In this document: piece by piece, positions 13,341 through 24,235 of the stretch
How the letters are laid out: every line of letters begins with the position of its first letter
Numbering within the stretch: position 1 is the first letter of the stretch
DNA from: Quillaja saponaria
Lineage: Eukaryota > Streptophyta > Magnoliopsida > Fabales > Quillajaceae
Direction: 5' to 3'
Assembly: GCA_029379385.1 (NCBI GenBank)
Contig: CM055608.1
Coordinates: forward strand, 24,364,350 to 24,428,349
Length of the DNA stretch: 64,000 nucleotides
Position numbers and translations under genes: made by a program
The notes under the pieces: model-generated
What the model saw: only the letters and a program-made list of their open reading frames with translations
Told to the model about the DNA's origin: nothing
Databases searched by the model: none

Positions 13341-13829
13341 GTGTTTATACAAAGGTTAATTTTGATTGCATTTAGTGACTTTATTTCCAAATTAATTTAG
13401 GATCCTTTAACATAATTAAGCATTTTTTTTAGAGGCATATATGCAACAAAGCTTAATGTATAGGATATGGAAGTACTCAAGAGAAATAATACTTTAATAC
13501 TGTGTAAAGTGGAAAAGTCAATAGTTCTAGATTTATTAAACTGTATGAAACATTTATCGTTCATTTAACTTACAAAGCTAAAGTTGGTAACCTCGTACAA
13601 TATCAGTGGATGTATCATTTTAAAAGGTAATAATATTTATCAATTCACTTAACTTCCTTCTTTCATTTCAATATTGATTTTTATAAATATTATCCATTAA
13701 TTTAGTAATTATAGGCATAATTTAAAGGAAAAAAAATTGTAATAAAGCACGTGTTAAGAGGTCCATTGGGGAGGCTTCCATTCTTGAAGAAACTTCCAAT
13801 TTTTGCAAAATCTTCTTTCCAAGACATGT

Positions 13830-15010
13830 TCTTTCAATACCACGAAAATATGCACTTAAAGTAGTAAACTTTGAAAAAAGGGTGTTCAGGAGTAAAATAG
13901 TAAAATTAACATTCGTTTGACAAGCTAGGAGCAGCAGGGGCATGTTTGTGATGACAAATAAAATTTATAAGAATAAATGGTTTCTTGTTTGGACTAACAG
14001 GGTACATTTTACGCATGTTTAGGTGTTTAGTCAAGTAAAATTGAAAATCAGAGCTTGGGGGAGAGGAAAAACAGTAAAATAAGCATTCGCTTGGCAAGTT
14101 GGGAAGTACCAGTAAGTGTAGGAGGGCGAATAAGACTCGTAAGAATAAACAATTTGTCGTTTGGGACAATAGGGTGAGTTTCATGCTTAAATATGTTCTT
14201 TTAGAGTGGCAAGCTTTGAAAATAGGATTTTGGGAGGCCAAATAGTAAAATAGGTATTTGTTTGACAAGGCAGAAGTACTAACATATGCATAAGGGAATA
14301 AAACTTGTATATTTGTTTGGGTCAATGGGGTGCGTTTTATGCTAAAATATGTGTTTAGAGTGGTAATGTTTGAAAAGTGGGGTTTTGAGGTGGTAAATTG
14401 TGATAGACATTCATTTGACTAATCGGGAGTACTAGCACGTCCAGCACGTCCAGCACGTCCAGCACGTCCGTGGTGACAAATAAGACTTCTAAGAACAAAT
14501 AGTTACTCAGTTTGAACCACCGAGCCAATGTATTTCATGCATGTTTAGGTTTTTAGTCAAATAAACTTTGAAAATCATGGCTTGGGGGATGAGGAAAATA
14601 GTAAAATAAATATTTGTTTGATGATCTGAGAGTACCTAACAGGTCCGTGGAGGCGAATAAGACTCGTAAGAATAAAAGGTTTGTCATTTAGGTTAATAGG
14701 GTACATTTTTTTGCTTAAATGTATGTTTAGAGTGGTAAATTTTGAAAAATAGGACTTTAGGGTGGGAAAAAAACAATAAAATAGATATTTGTTTGACTAG
14801 CTAAGAGTTTCGGCACGTCATCGTGATGAATAGACTTGTAGGAATGAACATTTCCTCATTAGGACTAACATGGTGAATTTTATGTATGTTTATATGTTTA
14901 CTCAAGTAAACTTTGAAAATCGAGGCTAAGGAGAGGAGGGGGACAAAAATATCAAATAGATTTCCATTTATTGAGCTACAAGTACTTGGCACGTCCTATG
15001 GTGACTAATA
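13830..15010 (+). repeat. Subterminal tandem array, about seven units of 155-205 bp
   Basis: A phrase of the form GTAAAATA..TATTTGTTTGAC recurs with its anchor at about 13915, 14087, 14258, 14413, 14615, 14790 and 14966. Each unit also contains ACAAATAAGACTCGTAAGAA, TTTGGACCAACAGGG, ATTTTATGC and GTTTAGTCAAGTAAAC in that order. Units have diverged by substitutions and small indels. The unit starting near 14413 holds a nine-base AGCACGTCC repeated four times (14434-14469). The array lies between transposase and right terminus, as expected for transposase-binding subterminal repeats of CACTA elements. It has no protein-coding meaning despite a 139-codon minus-strand frame. Confidence 0.85.
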
Positions 15011-15440
15011 GGACTAGTAGGATTAAATAGTTCCTCATTTGGACCAACATAGTAAATTTTATGCATGTTTATGAATTTTTAGCTTAGTAAACTTTTGTAA
15101 TTTAATTATCGATAATGATTTTTTTTATAAATGTTTATAGGGTATTGATGGATTATTAGTTGTTTCACAACCTTACAGTGAGCATTAAGCCAGCACCGAG
15201 AAGGAGCATAATGCTCACTAAGAAAGTGATGACCAATTTGTATTTTTTTTTTTTTTAAAATATTAGAGACAACCTATCAAAGAAAGGAATGATGTCTCTG
15301 GTTTAAACTATTAGCGCCAAGGAAAGTGTTGTTGTTCGTAAGTTTTATGAATTAAAAACTTACAGAGACAACTAATTAGAGACTAGAGTTATTGTTTCTA
15401 ATAGTTACCAAAGACAACTATTACCAAGCAGCGTCCCTAT

Positions 15441-15961
15441 TGTTGGGAACTATACAAAATTCCTCTTCAATTTTTAATGAGTTATAATAAAAATAGAAAA
15501 ATGATAGTAACCACAAAATATAAGTAGAATAGAATTGAAATAAACATCAACACACCTATGCCTTACATTTATGGATGAGAAAATAATTCACTAATATTAT
15601 AAGAAATACATAGAAAGAATAACACTCTATACATAATGTTCTCATCCACTCTTTCATGTTATGTCTTTACCAATCTCTCTTGCACCTCTATCCTGAGAAG
15701 GTTTGCAAATATTAGATTTTTTTCTTTCTTATACCTACAGCTCTTATAAGCCTACATATTTATATTACATAGGACTTGCCTAACAAGTAAACCTTTTATT
15801 CCACTTTATGAAAACCCTAACAATCATTTAATTAGATTTACTTACCCATTAAGGTAAACCTAATTAGAAAATCCCCATCAACATCTAATTAGTTTTTTCT
15901 CCCACCAAGAATAAACCAATTACAAAATTACAAAATCAGAATTTGGATCTAAAACTCTACA
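15441..15961 (-). repeat. 3' LTR of the minus-strand element
   Basis: It starts TGTTGGGAAC and ends ACTCTACA on the plus strand, that is TG...CA on the element strand. It is the left of the two direct repeats and adjoins the polypurine tract. Confidence 0.75.
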
Positions 15962-16149
15962 ATCTCCACCTTGATTCAAGTCCTTCTAAAAAATCTTCAA
16001 TCTTCATTACTCTTCAAGACATAAACAATGCATCATCTACCATCAATAACATGACGATCAAAACTTTACATGAGCCTCACTTACCGAGAGTCTCTTTCCT
16101 AGTCATTATGAACAAACCATGATATCCTGCAACAATGACAATGCATATG

Positions 16150-16400
16150 TTTCTGCAAAAAAAATACAACTCCTCACTTGTCACCATTGATGAGTCTTTT
16201 CTATGTCGTCTCATCACTAGATTAGGTTTCTGTAAAAACTATAACTCTATCTCACCTATCACCATTGATAAGTCATTTCCACGTCATTTCTTCACTAGAT
16301 TACGTTTTTGCAAAAACTACAACTCTATCTCACATATTACCATTGATGAGCCTTTTTTACGTCGTCTCATCAATTAGTTATATTTTTACAAAAAAACTAC
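16150..16400 (+). repeat. Internal 78-bp tandem repeat, about 3.2 copies
   Basis: Units start near 16150, 16226, 16304 and 16382. Each reads TTYTGCAAAAACTA, AACTC, CACCATTGATGAG, and CGTC.TCATCACTAGATTA. Because 78 is divisible by three, an 80-codon plus-strand frame shows a periodic peptide (FCKNYNSIS..TIDE/KSF). Nothing indicates that this frame is translated; it is repeat sequence inside the non-autonomous LTR element. Confidence 0.8.
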
Positions 16401-16612
16401 AACTCCTAACAACAAATCTCAATGCAAAAACCTAGCTTCTGTTTTTTTTTTTTTTTTTTTTTTCCTTTTTCTTCTTTCTCTTCCTTATACATAACCTCAT
16501 CCACCACAGCTTCTTTTTTCTTCAACACCTTTGCATTTTTACCATAGCTCTACCATCCTTAAAATTCTCTTGGGTCGTCTACATCCCAATTGAATTTGGC
16601 TATGATATCACT

Positions 16613-17104
16613 TGTTGGAAATTAAACGAAATTATCTTACAATCTTCAATGAGTTAGTAAATGATAATAACCACAAAATATAACATGGTTCGACCTATTG
16701 CCTACATCTACATATGAGAAAAGAATTCACTAATATTTCAAGAAATATTACATAGAAAAGAGTAATACTCTACACATAGTGTTCTCACCACTCTCTCAGG
16801 CAATGTATTTACTAATCTCTATTGCACCCTATTCCTAAGGGGGCCTCACATATATTAGATTTCTCCCTTTCTCATAACTATAATTCTCACACAAGCATAC
16901 ATATTTATGCTACATAAAACTTGCTCAGCAAGTAAACTTTTTATTCCACTTTACGGAAACCTTACAATTATCTAATTAGACTTGCTTATTCACTAAGGTA
17001 AACATAATTAGAATTTTCCCATCAACATCTAATTAGTTCTTTTTTACCCACTAATAATAAATTAATTAGAAAACTACCATACAAGAATTTAAGTCAAATC
17101 TGCA
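16613..17104 (-). repeat. 5' LTR of the minus-strand element
   Basis: Diverged direct partner of 15441-15961; its inner edge TGTTGGAAAT is followed at two bases by the tRNA-complementary primer site. The outer edge near 17104 is approximate because the last 15-20 bases have diverged. Confidence 0.72.
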
Positions 17105-17349
17105 AACTTGTCGGTGATAAGTAATTCTCTTCAATATTAGAAATAAACTTTAGAGACAAGGACACGGTCGCTCTTTGTTATCTCTGATGACTATTAGTGA
17201 CAACCTTGTCACTGATAATGACCATTACTGACAATAGCATAAACAAACTTTTAGAGACGAGACCTTATCCCCGATAGTCATTAGCGACAAGTTTTACACT
17301 ATCAATGATAGGGGTTCACTAGTACTGATAGTGCTTTTTCTTGTAAGCT

Positions 17350-19588
17350 GTGTTAACATATATTCCACCATGACTATTGGTGAGAATGAACTTAGTCCGA
17401 GAAAAATAATGACAGGGAGACTGCAATCATTAAGATTTAGATTTGTAAATCTTGTTTGTTTGAAGCACCTCTGCATGTGACTATCTAAATTTAAATCTAA
17501 ATAGATGACATTTAGACTTGATTTTTGATGTTACGATTGAGAGTATTACCTAGCTAGGCGATAGTGCGAGCTCTATCTAGTAATTTAGGTTAATTTGTAG
17601 CATTTATTATTGTATTTCTTTATTCCTATCAAGGTCATATATATATCGAGTTTATTTTTATGATTTATGTATACATGCTAGAGTTCCTTTATGGAAATTT
17701 TATTTATTTAAACTATCAATAAATTTTCTTAGGCCAAAAAAAGAAAGAAAGAGAACTCAAACCACTACTAGAAACTCTTTGTTCAATTTTCATCGACATA
17801 TTTTTTTTCATCATTTTGGAGTGCACACTTAATTATCATAGTTATCTCGTATTGGATACTTTGTAAGAATAACAATACCACGAGTAATGATATAGTATGG
17901 GAATAACCTCTAATGAATATTAGAAATCGTGCATTTCGATTGAGGCCATCGACATCAAGACTAAAAAAATTTATGAAAATTTTACTCTCACAACCTCCCT
18001 AGAAGATTTCGAATCTATGAAATTTATATATATATATATATATATTATCACTACACTAACCCCTTAAATCCTATATAATCTTTTATTACTATCTATAAAA
18101 AGTGGGAAAATTGACACAGCCTTTGAAAACAAATACACAAACCCTTAATGTGAAAGATAATATTTTTGAATTAATAACAAATACACAAACCCTTAAACGT
18201 GAAAGAGAATATTTTTGAATTAAAATACAAGTATAAAATCATAATAAACTTTAATAGTTCTACTATTTAAATTTCTTTAGCAAACTAACTAATAATATGG
18301 CATCCATAATTTATATGTTTTGGTTTATAAAAATAAATTCAGTGTTTTATTTGGTTGCCATGACATAGGTGATGGTGTGACTGTTTCTTCTTGATTTTGA
18401 AGCACTTTTTCTATTCTAATTTTTTTTTTTTTTTTTTTTGATTTCTTTGTTCTTGTAATTTCTGTTACCTACAAGAATAATACTAACTAGATATTGAACA
18501 GAATTAACCATTTACTAATTAGGGTAAAGGGTATCACTATGTAATATGATCTTCGTAATATAGAGTTGTTGAAGAGAGAAATAGTGGTATATATTGAAGC
18601 TTGAGGTCTATTACCAAATTTAAAAATAAAAATAAAAAATGCTTGAAGGTTTTCTTTGAGAAAGTCAAAGAGAAGTAGGTGTTAGACATTAAAAACCAAC
18701 AAGCTGTACACCTGTCTAAGCTTTCAATCCCTTAGCCATCCAGGAAAGAACCAAACAACTGCTTAAATCAAATGACAAAGACATTCCTTTAATATACTTT
18801 TTTTTTTTTCCTAAGATAGGAAAAACATTCTCATAGTTCGCTGTTCACCATTATTCGAAACTAGAATATTATCCCTCAGTTTTTCCTGAAAGCTCAAGAT
18901 CTGTTTATTTACCATTCTTCCTTAAATATAAAAAATATGCTAGGAAAGATTGACCAGTAGACTAACCAACCTCCTTAATGAAGCTAAACTAGTTTCACCA
19001 AAGGAAAATTTAGAGCAGTGACAAACAGGACCTAATAAGAAGAATCCATGAGATATCATTACATTGACATTAATATACAATAAGATGGATATAATAGAAT
19101 TTCCAATTTAAGCATTAACAAGGCTTAAAAGAGAATCTCATCTAGAGAAGGGGCCAAGGGGAAAAAAGAAAGTAAAAGAAAATTGAACACCTTCATGCAC
19201 ATTCATTGAAGTAGTTTGAAAATGGGGATTTAGTTTATGAAATGCATTTTTTTCAATGCAAGATAGGTTTAGTACTCTACATCACGAAGGAAAAATGTCT
19301 AAAGTTATGATGAGCAAACTGATAGGCAGAAACAATGTCCTATAGTCATATTCTAAGTGATGATACGTCCAACTTTGCATTAACAAAATTTCTATGTACC
19401 TCATTTAACTTAGAAAAGAAATAAGTGCTGAGGGTTTGCTTCCTTCTCAACCAAAAATAGCCGTCTTCAGAAAGAATGAAAAATGGGATCAGGCCACAGC
19501 ATGCTGCATAGGTTTATTGTTGTTCACCAACTTCATATTTATGGAAGAACTTGAAAATGCTACAAAAACAGAGTCCTTTTTTATCAAG
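17350..19588. other. Spacer downstream of the MED26 copy A gene
   Basis: AT-rich, with simple runs at 18018-18044 (TA) and 18420-18440 (T). A 50-60-bp stretch is repeated at 18120-18225 (ACAAATACACAAACCCTTAA recurs). No gene recognised. The part nearest 19588 should include the 3' untranslated region of the minus-strand MED26 gene. Confidence 0.45.
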
Positions 19589-22292
19589 CTAGCGTCTTCC
19601 ATGAGTCCAATTCCGGTTATGGTTCCCAGGTTTCACATGTGGATTCCTATGGCCCATGCCTTGCTTGGGAAGATCATGCAACTCCATAACCTGTATTGTT
19701 CGCTGCTTCTTTGCTGTTGAACAAAAATGGTATTGAGTGTAATCAAGTAGTCAAGAAGCAGGAAACTTGCAGCAGGCAATTTGAAAGACTCAAAACTTCA
19801 AACAGGAGAAATGACAAACCATTCTCGGCTTGTTGATAACTCTCCTGAAGCTTCCTCTTTGTAGCTTCAAGTTTCACTTGGACTGCAGCCTCATCGGAAC
19901 ACTTCAACTTCTAATTCAGCATGAACCAAATGTTAGTGAACTAGAAACTAAAAGCTACAAACATAAAGTAAGAGATTCTTCCTTACATCTTGCTTCCCAG
20001 TGAGAAGCCTCCTTTGAATAGCATTCTTGTCTGCTTTTCGTTGGATCTTTGACTCAGTACTGGGCTTCCTCTCCATGCTTGATTTTGGCGGTCTCCCTGG
20101 TCCAGAGTCAGCATTCACTGGTTTATTTAGCTTCACAATGGCCTCCTGTTTCTTTACTTGCTGAATTTTGTTATCCTTGGCAACAACAGTTCCCACATTT
20201 GAAGTCTGCTGTTTCTTCTTAGTAATGTTATGACTATCTTGAGCCAGCTTTCCTCCATTTTCATGGTTCTTGATGAATTCCCCCCCATTCCTAGGGTCTG
20301 AAACAACATTGCCCGTTCATAATTATTAATCCAATAAGTAGGCAATTCAAATTAGGAACCAAGTGGAAAAAAACTAAGAAGGTTAAGCATAAAATATTGC
20401 AAATTCAACTTACTTCCATTATCATCCATGCCATCGAAGAACTATGCATAATTCAGATAGGCAACAACCAGATTAGAAAAATCGAGTCAGTTTCTACTAT
20501 AGTATCAAGAATAAGATCACTTGTTGCAATAAACAAATAGGAAAGAGAGGAAACAGAAAAGGGCATACCCCAGAGAGCTCCATCGAAGTAGGTTGAGTTG
20601 CGAAGAAAACTCCTTCATCCATAGGAGGTGATGGAAGTCCTTCTTCTTCATCATCATCAACAGTAGATGGGTTCATTGACTCTGGGGTAGCTTCAGTTTC
20701 TACAAAATCATTAATGAACACTCAGTATCAAAAGAGAATCATGTCGAGAAGTGGAAACGCAGTTTATTACTATCATACATTGGAAAACTTATCATACCTA
20801 CAATAGCAGCTGTAGCATTGGCCCACTCAATTGCCATCTTTTTCCAGACACTGCATATCAGAAACTATGTTTAGAATATATATTTTATTTTTCAATGTGA
20901 TAGTAAACATAAAACACAACACCTTCTAATCCCCTGGTCACTGATAGATCACTTTAACCAACAATTATCTCGTAACAGATAATAAAGGGAAATTCTCATG
21001 TACAACTACTTAAGTATAACCTAAACTGGTAAAAGTCATGCATTTATGCAAAACTCAACTATAAACGAGTGAATAAACTAAATTAAGCAAGCAAATAAAG
21101 GCCTTGCAGTCAAAATTAGAAGAAATAAAACAAATCAAATGATAAAAAAACATTCATTTGACAATTTCCTTCAATTAAACAAGAAGCACATAGTTCAAGC
21201 TATCATACTGAAGTCTGCAGGGAAAGTCATTTCATACTCAATAAGAGTCCGGACAAGATGACGAATCTGCTTTGATCCATGCTTTCGAAGAGCATTGACA
21301 GCCTTTCCAATCTCAGTTGCCTGGCAAAGAGAAATTCTATCAATTTAGGGATTCGTTGAAAAAGGCAATCAGAGAACTCAGAACAAGGACCAGGAAATTG
21401 ATAAAATTTCAGGACAAATTGAAAACTGATTGAATGATGGAAGGAGGATTCCATCATACCTTTAGAGTATCCACAGTCAGATCCATCAATTGAAGCCTCC
21501 TCAATGAGTCAAATAATACTGAATCAGACTGTTAAAATATTAATCAAAGAACCAGCGCATCAGAGACCATTATAACACAATATACCAGAAAAATTATCCA
21601 CAGAGCACTGAAATCAGCTCCACAAAGAACAATAGTTTTCAAAGATTATATCTACCCACCTCAAAAAGACTAAGAATTCAACAAGTATTCATCAGCAAAG
21701 TTCATAACTACCAATTTGATTGTATACAAAGATCCAAATCATTGAAGCAGAAGATAAAAGTGCTAATAAGTATGAAGTATGAATCAATAAAAATACTACT
21801 TGGAATGGAAGTAGCTAGGCACGCTATACCTCTTCTTCACTGTTGTAAAGAATCCCTCTGATCCTCATAATCTCTCCAAAAGTCAGAGACTGCTCTTCAA
21901 TCTCATCAGTCAATGCCTCAGCATCACCATAGCTGTAATTGCTAATTTGGTTCAAGTTCATCTCTATATGATCATCTATGCTACTATTCACCTTGCTCTC
22001 CTTACTGGCCCCTGGCTCAAACTCACAACCATTTCTATCACAACCACTCTTACAACCTCCATCTTCTCCACCATCATCAGCCACATCCAATTCCACTCGA
22101 TTGCACCCTGAACAACGGGATCAATCTACACGAAAACAACCTCTCAGCAATTTGATCTCTTCGCAATCTGAACTCTTTTGGACAATCAGTAGCAGCCACT
22201 GTGATAGCATAATCAATTATGCCAAATATATCAGAATTGGCACCCCTAAAATAATTTCTCCAGTAATCCAGTGACCCAGACTTCACCGTCAT
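19589..22292 (-). CDS. MED26: Mediator subunit 26 (plant MED26b/c type), copy A, nine exons, one frameshift
   Basis: MED26 joins the Mediator complex to elongation factors at RNA polymerase II promoters in the nucleus. Exons inferred from GT-AG borders: 22292-21830, 21528-21460, 21320-21238, 20850-20798, 20699-20569, 20441-20414, 20297-19987, 19910-19820, 19713-19589. The ATG at 22292 opens MTVKSGSLDYWRNYF, the family start. Exon 1 holds the plant N-terminal block (ANSDIFGIIDYAI, CPKEFRLRRDQIAERLFSC). Exons 2-4 form the TFIIS N-terminal (LW) domain (DSLRRLQLM, ATEIGKAVNALRKHGSKQI, WKKMAIEW). Exons 5-6 have LPSPPMDE and FFDGMDD; exons 7-9 are basic (GPGRPPK, KLEATKRKLQE, MELHDLPKQGMG, then TAG). 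A second C near 22120 (ATCCCG for ATCCG) breaks the frame in exon 1; without it the exons sum to 451 codons. Copy B lies upstream in the same orientation. Confidence 0.88.
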
Positions 22293-23725
22293 GTCACTGA
22301 AAACTGCAACCGTATCAAATTCCGAACAAACTAGATCAGAATAATAGAACCCCAGCAATCAGAAATAAATTTTCATCGGATTGTGATAGAACCCAGAAAC
22401 AACAAAATGAATTTTTTTTGGTATGATACTGATAGCCCCTCAATATCAAACAACAAAACAGCAAACTGCAACAGATTTCAACACTAACCAGAAAAATTTG
22501 AGAGCAACCCAGATACCAATACTGGATTTTAAGACTAGTTTCGATACCCAATTATGAAAAACCAATGCCCAAAACTTTCTTAATTTTAATATCAATCGGT
22601 TGTCACCAGAAAATTGGATGACGTTTACGGTAATCTTTGATGGGTAAATGTATATTACGTCAGAAAGAATCGAGGATATGATCTGGGAATAGACATCAAA
22701 ACCCAGGAAAAAAACATCTGAGTTTTATCAGATTCTATGAGTTAGCCTAAACCTCCCAGCAAATTTGTGGTATTCTCCAGGAAAAGAAAATAATAAATGA
22801 CGCTATTTAGGGAAGAAAATCAGAAAACGAAAAGATCGGAACAAAATAGGGACCTTTTATTCCTATTCTCACTACAATAAGGTTTTGTTTCCCCAAAACC
22901 TTTCCTTGAAGAAAGAGACAATGGGTTTTGAACTATTTGGTTGAGCTTTTCTGATCTCTTTGGCTCTGTTTTGCCTTGAACACGCATATCACAACGTCAA
23001 ATGGTTAGAAAGAAAGAGGAACAAGTGTTGTTATTTTCTACGATTCTTTTTTAGAGTTTGTTGTAATTAATGTGCGGAGATTTAGATAGGGCTGATTTTA
23101 ATTTTAATTATTTTCCGTAATAATATAATAAATAATTAAATATAGATAGGGATGAATGGTAGTTGGTTCTAGGGACGAGTTACAACGAATCTGACTCGTG
23201 AATTGTGTTGAGTCGTTACGACTGTTGGAATCGTTGCGGACATTGTTTAAAATTTTTAATTAGCAGTTAAATAGTAATTTATTAAAACGACAAGGCTGTG
23301 ACCGGTTAGGGTTGAAGGGAGATAATTATAGAGACACGTAATCGTCGGCAGGTGTTCCGCAATTTATACGTGATTACGTGTTTCGTTTGGTGGAAACTGG
23401 TTGGTTTTGATTTTAAGGGTTAGTGAGACCTAAAATGGAAATATCAACAATCTTTTGTGTGAACTTGATCAATGACATAAATTTCCTCTTAGGTTTAACG
23501 TGAAGATGGCACCAATTATAGTTAAGGTTTTTATAATGAATGTTCTAAGAGAAACTATTAAAATTTTATAAATAAAAAATTTATAATATTTATTACGATA
23601 ATTAATTATGATTTTAATATTATTTAATATATAAATTATTATTTTTATAAATTTTAATTTTCAAAAATTATATTTATTATATCTTAACAAGTGCTTTTAA
23701 GACACAAGCCCTTGAGAAAAATCAT

Positions 23726-23756
<31 letters not shown>

Positions 23757-23824
23757 GCGTACCATAGGCACATAATAAATAATTTTTTAAAAAGCATAAA
23801 GTTGTTATTCTAAGTTTTTTTTAG
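22293..23824. other. 5' region of MED26 copy A and spacer
   Basis: This is the upstream side of the minus-strand MED26 gene and should contain its promoter and 5' leader. Sequence is less AT-biased up to about 23030 than beyond. Stops in all frames rule out a longer first exon. I could not place a TATA box or start site with confidence. A (TA)n run sits at about 23733-23757. Confidence 0.45.
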
Positions 23825-24235
23825 TTTTTAGGCTTGATTTGATAATGTTGTAACTTTTTGAGATGTGTTGTGCTTTTCTAGTTCTCTTAAAACTGTTCTT
23901 AAAAAGTTTTATAGTAATGTTTAGTAAAATAATATAAAAATTACTCTCAGTAAGTGAAAGCCACAAAAATTTAAGCTTAGTTTAATAATGTTGTGCCTTT
24001 TTTCAGATATTAAAATTTAAGGTTATATTAGTTTTTAAAATTCTTGAGAGTAGAAGCCAGTCTTTAAAAATATATTTTGAAATACTTTCAAAATCACCCT
24101 AGCCTTTAGAATCCCACATCAGAAGCGTCTTATTTTTATTTATTTTTTATTTTTATTAAACATTAAAATATTAACTTTTGCTCTTCATAAGCATATGCAT
24201 TCTTTAAAGAGTATTACTAAACCAAGCCTAAAAGA
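23825..24235. mobile_element. MITE-like element with terminal inverted repeats, about 410 bp
   Basis: The left end reads TTTTTAGGCTTGATTTGATA at 23825 and the right end, read on the minus strand from 24235, CTTTTAGGCTTGGTTTAGTA. The shared core TTTTAGGCTTG is followed by differences that are all transitions. A weaker third copy of the motif (AGCTTAGTTTAATAATGTTG) lies at about 23970. Length, lack of coding capacity and the type of terminus fit a non-autonomous hAT- or PIF-like MITE. A target duplication is not clear, so the family is not assigned. Confidence 0.55.

Larger units (their letters stand above)
15441..17104 (-). mobile_element. Short non-autonomous LTR retrotransposon nested in the CACTA element
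   Basis: Two direct repeats of about 500 bp, 15441-15961 and 16613-17104, both begin TGTTGG and share long blocks such as ACTCTATACATAATGTTCTC and its diverged partner. The element lies on the minus strand. A sequence complementary to initiator-methionine tRNA (TGATATCATAGCC on the minus strand, 16598-16610) sits two bases inside the right LTR, and a polypurine stretch AAGGTGGAGAT lies next to the left LTR end at 15961. The internal part is only about 650 bp and encodes no gag or pol, so it would have needed proteins from a partner. LTRs differ at many positions, so the insertion is old. No clear 5-bp target duplication remains. A related solo LTR is at 61442-62077. Confidence 0.8.
10502..17349 (+). 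mobile_element. Decayed CACTA-type (En/Spm) DNA transposon, about 6.8 kb
   Basis: The left edge reads CACTACTAAAAAAATAAT at 10502. The right edge, read on the minus strand from about 17349, gives CTTACAAGAAAAAGCACTATC, close to the usual plant CACTA terminus CACTACAAGAAAAA. Inside both edges are repeated 'GTGAC', 'CACTAAT' and 'ACTATCA' motifs typical of subterminal CACTA sequence (10560-10680 and 17150-17330). Between them lie a TNP2-like transposase relic on the plus strand and a seven-unit subterminal array. No matching 3-bp target duplication survives, so the exact ends are inferred. The element carries a plastid psbB fragment and later received an LTR element at 15441-17104. It is an inactive relic. 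Confidence 0.55.

Noticed and set aside
13906..14325. 139-codon minus-strand frame
   Set aside because: Falls in the CACTA subterminal tandem array; the peptide only repeats with the array.
16135..16377. Small repeat protein gene of 80 residues
   Set aside because: The frame exists because the repeat is 78 bp, a multiple of three; it is interior sequence of a non-autonomous LTR element.
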